Of a stretch of 64,000 nt of DNA, positions 60,915 to 64,000 are shown in pieces. Location of the stretch: positions 17,448 through 81,447 of the forward strand of contig JADKAE010000013.1 in the NCBI GenBank assembly GCA_016715405.1. Direction: 5' to 3'. The notes beneath the pieces were generated by a model. The model saw only the letters and a list, made by a program, of their open reading frames with translations, was not told where the DNA came from and ran no database searches. This stretch comes from Saprospiraceae bacterium. GTDB taxonomy: Bacteria; Bacteroidota; Bacteroidia; Chitinophagales; Saprospiraceae. How positions within the stretch are numbered: the stretch's first letter is position 1; the number at the start of each line of letters is the position of its first letter. Made by a program: the position numbers and the translations under genes.

Positions 60915-63339
60915 ACAGCCCCAGCCTCTTAGCGACCAGGTTACTGCTCAGAAAACCGTAGATGACAATAGTTATCGAGCTGAGCGGCATCAGAATCGCG
61001 GCTACCAGCGGAGTGAAAACGCCTTGTACGGCGTAACTTAGTCCTACCACATTGTACACCAGCGCCAGGCCGTAGGCGCCGTACACCAGGTACACGCTGC
61101 GCTGGGCGAGTTTGAGCATCTGAGGTAGCAGGTGGAAACTTTCTGCGCGCAGGATGGCGTCGCAGGCGGGGGTGAAATTGTTGCTTTCTTCGGTGATCAC
61201 GATGCCCGCGTTGCTCTGCTTGAGTGCGCCGGCGTCGTTGAGGCCGTCGCCGAGCATGAGGATGGTGCGGCCTTCCTGTTGCAGGCGGTTCACCATATCG
61301 AGTTTATCAAACGGGCTTTGGCGGAAGTGGAGTTCGGAGCCTTCCGGCAGGAGGCGTTCGAAGTCGTCTTTTTCGCGCTCGTTGTCGCCGGAAAGCAGGT
61401 ATATCGGGCCCATTTTGCCGAGATAATCGAGCACTTTCGCCAAGCCGGTGCGCAGGCTATTCTGGGCCTGGAAATACCCCTTTACCTTGCCGTTGATAGC
61501 CAAAAAAGTATTTCCTTCTTGTTCCTTACCCGTAATCCATAGCGCATGGCCGAGTTGCAGGCGCTGTTTGTCAAAAAGCGCTTCTACGCCCTGTCCGGGT
61601 ATTTCCTTCCATTCGGTGGGCTGGGGCAGTTCGTCGGGTAGCCATTGATAGTGGCGCTGGAGATATTGATACACCTGCACGCTAAGCGGATGGCTGGATG
61701 GCTTTGTCAGTGCAGCGACCAGACGGGCTTCGGTTTCATCGAGTTCGCCGTGGAAGGCCATGCCTGTCGATTTGCGGCTGGTCAGGGTGCCGGTTTTGTC
61801 CACTACCACGGCATCCACGGCTTCGATAGATTCGATGACGATGGTGTTGCGCAGGTAAAACTCGTGGCGACCGAGGATTCGCAGCACATTGCCAAAAATA
61901 AACGGAATGGCAAGCGCCACGGCGCAAGGGCAGGCAATGATGAGAACGGCGGTAAATGCGTTGATGGCTATGGTAGAATCGCGGGGCAGCCAGTAGGCCA
62001 GCGTGCCAAATCCCACCAATAAGATAGCAAAGGTAAAATACTTGCCCACGCGGTCGGCGAGCCGGCTGGCGGCCAGGTATTGGGGTTTGTTAAAGGCTTC
62101 GTTATTCCACAACTGGGTGAGATAGCTCTGCGACACCTTGCGGTTCACCATCAGCTCGATGGCGCTGCCGGTCTGGCGGCCGCCGGCAAACACTTTTTCG
62201 CCTTTGGCGATGGCTACGGGTTCTGATTCACCGGTGACGAAGCTGTAATCGATTTGCGCTTCGCCGTCGAGCAGGGTGGCATCGGCGGGGATGATCTCCT
62301 GGTTGCGCACAATGATCTGATCGCCGGGTTTGAGCCGGTCGAGCGATACGCTGGTGGTGGTGTTGCCCTTTTTGAGTAGGGCGGCAATGGGAAAATACGA
62401 GCGATAGTCGCGCTCAAATGAGATATGATAATAGGTGCGCTGCTGAAACCACTTGCCAATGAGCAGGAAAAAGACGAGTCCGGCCAGACTATCCATAAAT
62501 CCCGCCCCGGCGCCCGAGATAATCTCATAAGCACTTCTGATATAAAAAGTGATGATGCCCAGCGAAATGGGAATATCCATATTGAGTTCGCGATGCCTGA
62601 TGCCGCGCCAGGCGGAGAGCAGGTAGTCTTTGCCGCTATAGAGCAATACAGGCGTAGCCAGGATGATATTCAGGTAGCCAAACAGGCGGGCAAAAGACGC
62701 TTCGGCGAGGGTTTCGAGGCCAAGGTATTCGGGGAAACTCAGCAGCATGATATTGCCGAAGGCAAAACCCGCCACGCCGAGCTGGTAGTAAAATGTACGG
62801 TTTACAATGGGGTGTTTGTCGGCGTTGAGGTTGCTGTAATTGATGGCGGGTTCGTAACCGAGGCTGGCCAGCAATTCCACGACTTTGCGCAGGGAGGTGA
62901 CCTTTTCATCAAAACTGATAAACACTTCTTTTTTCGGAAAATGGACCTTGGAAGCTGTAATGCCATCGGATAGCCGGTACAGGTTTTCGAGTAGCCAGAT
63001 GCAGGAATTGCAATGCATGGACGGCACATAGAAAGTTACGTTGGTGTGGGCGCCGTCGCTAAATTGCACCAGGTGGCCTTTTACTTCGGGGTCGTCGAGG
63101 TAGGCGTATTCGCCTTTTGATTTGCCTTTTAGGCTAATTCCAGCGTTTTCATCAAGGTCGTAGTATTTGCACAAGCCGTTGCTGTTCAGGATGTCGTACA
63201 CCATGCGGCAGCCTTCGCAGCAAAACGGCTTATCGTCGAAGCGGATGGTCTCTTCGGCGCATTCGCTGCCGCAGTGGTAGCAATTGTCGTGTTTCGGCGC
63301 TACGCGAAGGGCAGTTTTGTCTTGGCTTGCGACAGGCAT
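60913..63339 (-). CDS. ccoI: Heavy-metal P-type ATPase, CcoI/FixI type (copper export for oxidase assembly)
   Basis: Intact, 808 residues. The N-terminal Cys-rich metal-binding segment (NCYHCGSECAEETIRFDDKP, FCCEGCRMVYDIL) and a heavy-metal-associated domain (SMHCNSCIWLLENLYRL) precede eight membrane segments. Core P1B motifs: TGES, the CPC transport site AVLIIACPCAVALAIP, phosphorylation site VVDKTGTLTS, the HP locus SSHPLSV and the hinge MLGDGLNDAGALKQS. The N-terminal Cys cluster and overall size match CcoI/FixI-like ATPases, which supply copper for cbb3-type cytochrome oxidase. The ccoS and ccoN genes are not in the window, so they may lie elsewhere. Confidence 0.93.
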   Translation of the reverse strand: MPVASQDKTALRVAPKHDNCYHCGSECAEETIRFDDKPFCCEGCRMVYDILNSNGLCKYYDLDENAGISLKGKSKGEYAYLDDPEVKGHLVQFSDGAHTNVTFYVPSMHCNSCIWLLENLYRLSDGITASKVHFPKKEVFISFDEKVTSLRKVVELLASLGYEPAINYSNLNADKHPIVNRTFYYQLGVAGFAFGNIMLLSFPEYLGLETLAEASFARLFGYLNIILATPVLLYSGKDYLLSAWRGIRHRELNMDIPISLGIITFYIRSAYEIISGAGAGFMDSLAGLVFFLLIGKWFQQRTYYHISFERDYRSYFPIAALLKKGNTTTSVSLDRLKPGDQIIVRNQEIIPADATLLDGEAQIDYSFVTGESEPVAIAKGEKVFAGGRQTGSAIELMVNRKVSQSYLTQLWNNEAFNKPQYLAASRLADRVGKYFTFAILLVGFGTLAYWLPRDSTIAINAFTAVLIIACPCAVALAIPFIFGNVLRILGRHEFYLRNTIVIESIEAVDAVVVDKTGTLTSRKSTGMAFHGELDETEARLVAALTKPSSHPLSVQVYQYLQRHYQWLPDELPQPTEWKEIPGQGVEALFDKQRLQLGHALWITGKEQEGNTFLAINGKVKGYFQAQNSLRTGLAKVLDYLGKMGPIYLLSGDNEREKDDFERLLPEGSELHFRQSPFDKLDMVNRLQQEGRTILMLGDGLNDAGALKQSNAGIVITEESNNFTPACDAILRAESFHLLPQMLKLAQRSVYLVYGAYGLALVYNVVGLSYAVQGVFTPLVAAILMPLSSITIVIYGFLSSNLVAKRLGL

Positions 63340-63416
63340 TATTTCTGTTTTGGGGGTAAAAATAATTCATCTGTTCGCCGCGGCTTTGTGATTTGCATCA
63401 ATGTCCCGGGTGATTA

Positions 63417-63481
63417 TTATCAGCAATCAGCAGTTAGTTCCTGGCAGCTGACTGCCGACTGCTGATTGCTGACTGCTAACG
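63417..63481. repeat. CAGCAATCAGCAG / CTGCTGATTGCTG hairpin (family F7)
   Basis: Plus-strand left arm TCAGCAATCAGCAGTTAGTT, right arm ACTGCTGATTGCTGACTGCT. On the minus strand it begins at the TAG stop of the biotin carboxylase (63476-63478). It is related to 38332-38402. Confidence 0.7.
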
Positions 63482-64000
63482 TTTCACCCGCCACGTCGAC
63501 ACCTTCACATTCGGTATATGCAGCTTTTCAGCTTCCTCGTTATTGAGCTTGGCGGCCAGCGCGGCAGCCACGTGGGCTTCCTCGCGATGTAGCTGGCGCA
63601 GCAAATCAGGCGTATAGTGTTTATTGACAAAATGCGTATCGAAATGGCCGGAAATAAAAGCCTCGTGTTCAAATACAAAGCGGCCGAAGGGTAGGGTAGT
63701 GACCACCCTTCGATTTCGTAATTGGCGATGGCTTCGAGCATGAGCTTGATCGCGGCGGTGCGGTTGATACCCTAAGTGAGCCAGCTTGGCGATCATCGGG
63801 TCGTAGTAGATCGGGATGGCCATGCCTTCCTCGTAGCCGTCGTCGACGCGGGATATGTTCGCCTGTCGGGCGGCGATAGGTATGCAGGGTGCCTACATTG
63901 GGCAGAAAAATTATCGTAGGGATTTTCGGCGTACACCCTTAGTTCGATGGCGTGGCCGTTGATTTCCAGGTCTTCCTGTTTGATCGAGAGCGTTTCGCGG
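63476..64000 (-). CDS. accC: Biotin carboxylase subunit of acetyl/propionyl-CoA carboxylase, C-terminal part (broken, runs off window)
   Basis: Partial: the upstream part lies beyond position 64000. The C-terminal biotin-carboxylase domain is visible in pieces: INGHAIELRVYAENPYDNF, LPNVGTLHTYRRPTGEHI, GMAIPIYYDPMIAKLAHLGY, MLEAIANYEIEG and TTLPFGRFVFEHEAFISGHF then DTHFVNKHYTPDLL. At least four single-base shifts (near 63895, 63840, 63765 and 63715) separate them, the highest density in the window. The tail (KLHIPNVKVSTWRVKR) ends in a TAG that is part of the adjacent repeat. Family role: ATP-dependent carboxylation of biotin for fatty-acid or propionate metabolism. Acetyl-CoA versus propionyl-CoA specificity cannot be told from this piece. 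Confidence 0.85.

Overview
The window looks like a chromosomal piece of a gliding-type Bacteroidota, most likely a Saprospiria/Saprospiraceae relative. The reasons are several secreted proteins ending in type IX secretion (T9SS) sorting domains, the conserved block rpmB-rpmG-DUF4295-ftsY, DUF6089 and DUF5916 proteins, Bacteroidota-type promoters (TTG spaced from TAnnTTTG), and genes with 5' regions lacking strong Shine-Dalgarno sites. No rRNA, phage, transposase, CRISPR array or replication origin was seen. Lineage is an inference; no database search was possible.

Layout. 1-10 kb: tRNA-Arg(CCU), an MmcQ/YjbR protein, a FAD-dependent oxidoreductase interrupted by a repeat, a very large alpha-2-macroglobulin, a DUF697-SHOCT protein and an aspartate-type aminotransferase. 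10-21 kb: a C1-like protein, a secreted M43 metalloprotease, an App1-type phosphatase, the ftsY/ribosomal-protein block, tRNA-Arg(ACG), a T9SS subtilase, a cobalamin-binding protein, YegP and a universal stress protein. 21-33 kb: pgi with a sugar transporter, an M28 peptidase, a four-helix-bundle gene inside a large hairpin, an exonuclease/GIY-YIG protein, NamZ, a T9SS surface protein, a heptose-type kinase and DUF6089. 33-46 kb: a subtilase, an outer-membrane barrel, waaA (Kdo transferase), a methyltransferase, a second (lipoprotein) alpha-2-macroglobulin and an SDR. 46-64 kb: a T9SS hydrolase, DUF1801 and MBL-fold proteins, ribH, a TPR protein, pdhA, recF-dciA, rfbB, a GT4/glycosidase fusion with GH130, DUF5916, a CcoI-type copper ATPase and the end of a biotin carboxylase.

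Two features dominate the window. First, more than 20 genes are broken by single-base frameshifts, nearly all in homopolymers and nearly all restorable to a full family-length protein. This looks like uncorrected sequencing or assembly indels, so these genes are annotated here as single CDSs, not pseudogenes. Second, intergenic spaces are filled by hairpins whose arms are short tandem units (7-12 nt). At least nine sequence families share this architecture, and they usually start within 0-15 nt of a stop codon and in a fixed orientation relative to it. One family (GCTGATTTGCTGAT) occurs twice as a solo hairpin and once with a complete AT-rich four-helix-bundle (23S-IVP/Avd-like) gene in its loop. 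Another family sits inside the oxidoreductase gene. This set of elements is the best candidate for an undescribed system in the window.

Functional themes: cell-envelope and surface biology (two alpha-2-macroglobulins, NamZ, WaaA, heptose kinase, RfbB, OM barrels), secreted proteolysis through T9SS, and housekeeping (FtsY, PGI, PDH E1 alpha, RecF, RibH, biotin carboxylase).
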